From the NCBI GenBank assembly GCA_013334735.1, contig JAAXXA010000103.1, positions 1 through 8,368 of the forward strand: 8,368 nt of DNA, given 5' to 3'. The stretch comes from Bacteroidota bacterium (GTDB lineage: Bacteria > Bacteroidota > Bacteroidia > Bacteroidales > CG2-30-32-10). The position numbers and the translations under genes are program-made. Under the pieces are notes generated by a model. It had not been told where the DNA came from. It saw only the letters and a list, made by a program, of their open reading frames with translations, and searched no databases. This document shows positions 6,912 through 8,368 of the stretch, piece after piece (within the stretch, counting starts at the first letter, position 1; the number at the start of each line of letters is the position of its first letter).

Positions 6912-7625
6912 ATGAAATTTGGTGTTGTTATTTTTCCGGGTTCCAATTGCGATCATGATATAATTTATGTGCTAAATAAAATTATGCAGCAGGAAGTCGT
7001 AAAATTATGGCACAAAGATACTGACCTGCAAGGTTGCGATTTTATTATACTTCCGGGTGGTTTTTCGTTTGGCGATTATTTGCGGTCAGGAGCAATTGCA
7101 CGTTTTTCACCAATTATGGAAAGCGTAATAGAATACGCTAAAAAAGGTGGATTATTATTTGGTATTTGCAATGGATTTCAAATATTATGCGAAACGGGTT
7201 TATTGCAGGGAGCGCTTTTACATAACGATAATCATAAATTTATTTGTAAGAATATTTTTATTAAAACAGAAACAAATAATACTATTCTTACCAAAACATT
7301 AAAAACTGCAAATCCTTTAAAAATACCTATTGCACATGGTGAAGGTCGTTATTATGCCGATAACGAAACTATAAAAAATCTTAATAAAAATGATCAGATA
7401 CTTTTTAGATATTGTAATGAAAACGGTGAAATAACTACAGATTCAAATCCTAACGGCTCATTAGAAAATATTGCCGGAATATGCAATAAACAAAAAAATG
7501 TATTTGGAATGATGCCACATCCTGAGCGAGCTGCGGATTTTGAATTGAAAAATACCGATGGTAAATTGATTTTCGATTCTATTTTATACGTTTCATTGAA
7601 TAAAATGTCTCATAATATAAGTTAG
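6912..7625 (+). CDS. purQ: Phosphoribosylformylglycinamidine synthase, glutaminase subunit
   Basis: Supplies ammonia from glutamine to the PurL subunit in step four of de novo purine synthesis. The 237-residue protein is a complete class I glutamine amidotransferase domain: VVIFPGSNCDHD (5-16), LPGGFSFGDYLRSGAIA (47-63), the nucleophile elbow GICNGFQIL with C86, HGEGRY (142-147), and the rest of the triad in MPHPERA (H203, E205). It is a stand-alone subunit, not fused to PurL as in the long form seen in many proteobacteria and Bacteroides-type species, so a separate purL (and probably purS) is expected elsewhere. The ATG follows an A-rich stretch and gives the family's usual MKFGVVIFPG start. 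It appears monocistronic, with its own promoter and a hairpin just after its stop. Confidence 0.96.
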   Translation: MKFGVVIFPGSNCDHDIIYVLNKIMQQEVVKLWHKDTDLQGCDFIILPGGFSFGDYLRSGAIARFSPIMESVIEYAKKGGLLFGICNGFQILCETGLLQGALLHNDNHKFICKNIFIKTETNNTILTKTLKTANPLKIPIAHGEGRYYADNETIKNLNKNDQILFRYCNENGEITTDSNPNGSLENIAGICNKQKNVFGMMPHPERAADFELKNTDGKLIFDSILYVSLNKMSHNIS

Positions 7626-7628
7626 CAG

Positions 7629-7643
7629 TCCGCCTATGGCGGA
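7629..7643. repeat. GC-rich hairpin just after purQ
   Basis: TCCGCC (7629-7634) and GGCGGA (7638-7643) are perfect complements around TAT, beginning four bases after the purQ stop. No T-tract follows on the plus strand, so a classical intrinsic terminator is not supported, though the stem could protect the 3' end of the message. It resembles the palindrome at 6698-6709 on the other side of purQ. Confidence 0.65.
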
Positions 7644-7741
7644 GCAATAAACAATCAGCAAATATTGCCGACTCATAATGCGGAAATTTATCCCGTTAGC
7701 AAGTATAACTGCTTTCAATTTGAAATTAAAGAGATGTTGTT

Positions 7742-7772
7742 TTTGAATTTTGCATTATAAAATTTACATTTG
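7742..7772 (+). promoter_or_regulatory. Strong Bacteroidota-type promoter for the glycosyltransferase gene
   Basis: TTTG (7742-7745), a 19-base spacer and TACATTTG (7765-7772) match both boxes and the preferred spacing of the phylum's primary sigma factor. Transcription would start near 7779, leaving only about 14 nt before the ATG at 7793. This is the best promoter match in the window. Confidence 0.7.
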
Positions 7773-7792
7773 CAGTAATAAATACTTTTCAA

Positions 7793-8368
7793 ATGCCTCG
7801 TATTCTTTTTGTAGCAGTACATCGTCCCCGCCGATCTCCCAGCCAGAGGTTCCGGTTTGAACAGTATATCGATTTTTTAACTAAAAATGGATACGAATGT
7901 GATTTTTCATGGATAGTATCGAATGAAGATGATAAATATCTGTATAAAAAAGGACATCATCTTAAAAAATTATTGTTTCTCTTAAAATCTTATTGGATAA
8001 GGTTTTGCGACATTAAAAAAGCTCAAAAATATGATATTATCTATGTTCAAAGAGAAGCAATGATGTTTCGTACTTTTTTTCCTGAAAAGGCATACAGTAA
8101 ACGCTCCAAATTAGTTTTTGATTTTGATGATGCTATATGGCTGATGGATGTTTCGGATGGAAATAAAAATTGGAAATGGTTGAAAAATCCAGCTAAAACA
8201 AGTCGTATAATTGGTTTGTCAAAAATGGTTTTTGCAGGAAATCAGTACTTGTCGGATTATGCCATGCAATTTAATAAAAATGTTAAAATTATTCCAACCA
8301 CTATAGATACTGAATATCATAAAAAGAACGTATCACATTCTAAAAAAGACCGCATTTGTATAGGATGG
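7793..8368 (+). CDS. Glycosyltransferase, GT4 family, N-terminal part (3' truncated)
   Basis: From the ATG at 7793 the frame stays open to the window end, giving 192 residues of a protein probably about 370-400 long. The N-terminal Rossmann-like domain shows PRILFVAV (2-9), SPSQRFRFEQYIDFL (15-29), YDIIYVQRE (80-88), and FDFDDAIW (109-116), a hallmark of one group of GT4 enzymes. These are followed by GNQYLSDYA (149-157) and IIPTTID (166-172), the linker that precedes the donor-binding domain. The family's catalytic C-terminal E-x7-E region is beyond the window. Such enzymes add sugars from nucleotide-sugar donors to glycans at the cytoplasmic face of the membrane, so a surface polysaccharide cluster may continue to the right. 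A segment near 7823-7860 is richer in G and C than its surroundings, but it encodes conserved family residues. Confidence 0.9.
   Translation, partial: MPRILFVAVHRPRRSPSQRFRFEQYIDFLTKNGYECDFSWIVSNEDDKYLYKKGHHLKKLLFLLKSYWIRFCDIKKAQKYDIIYVQREAMMFRTFFPEKAYSKRSKLVFDFDDAIWLMDVSDGNKNWKWLKNPAKTSRIIGLSKMVFAGNQYLSDYAMQFNKNVKIIPTTIDTEYHKKNVSHSKKDRICIGW

Noticed and set aside
7621..7701. Direct repeat GTTAGCA (7621-7627 and 7695-7701) as possible attachment or insertion footprint
   Set aside because: Seven bases is within chance expectation and nothing mobile lies between the copies.
1..8368. CRISPR arrays, tRNA/rRNA genes, transposases, toxin-antitoxin or phage defence genes
   Set aside because: No regularly spaced repeats, cloverleaf-like segments or motifs of such proteins were seen on either strand.

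Overview
The window looks like a chromosomal segment of an AT-rich member of the Bacteroidota. Three things support this. The promoter-like sites match the group's TTTG / TAnnTTTG pattern, clearest at 7742-7772. Start codons follow A-rich stretches instead of Shine-Dalgarno sites. Several proteins also have family features typical of the phylum: a class I ManA end, a purD-linked multipass membrane protein, and a GT4 glycosyltransferase with an FDFDDAIW motif. No genus can be named from what is visible.

Layout, left to right: the 3' end of a mannose-6-phosphate isomerase gene (1-302, +); a 326-bp gap with a promoter candidate and two palindromic structures (303-628); purD (629-1918, +) followed 21 bp later by a DUF6427-like membrane protein gene (1940-2929, +); a 144-bp gap; an OafA-type membrane acyltransferase gene (3074-4198, +); a convergent 810-residue exported protein gene with probable NodB-type deacetylase motifs (4243-6675, -); a 236-bp divergent control region with back-to-back promoter candidates; purQ (6912-7625, +); a 167-bp gap with a GC-rich hairpin and a very good promoter; and the first 192 codons of a GT4 glycosyltransferase gene (7793-8368, +, runs off the window).

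Two themes are interleaved. PurD and PurQ catalyse steps 2 and 4 of de novo IMP synthesis. ManA (mannose-6-phosphate supply), the acyltransferase, the exported deacetylase-like protein and the glycosyltransferase all fit the making or remodelling of surface glycans. The purine genes do not form one operon here; each seems to have its own promoter.

No tRNA, rRNA, CRISPR array, transposase or phage gene was seen. The most interesting items are the 810-residue protein, the palindrome-rich leader of purD, and a set of GC-rich palindromes (CGCCGCGGCG, CCGCCATGGCGG, TCCGCC-TAT-GGCGGA) confined to the gaps between genes. I see no convincing evidence of a wholly new multi-gene system.
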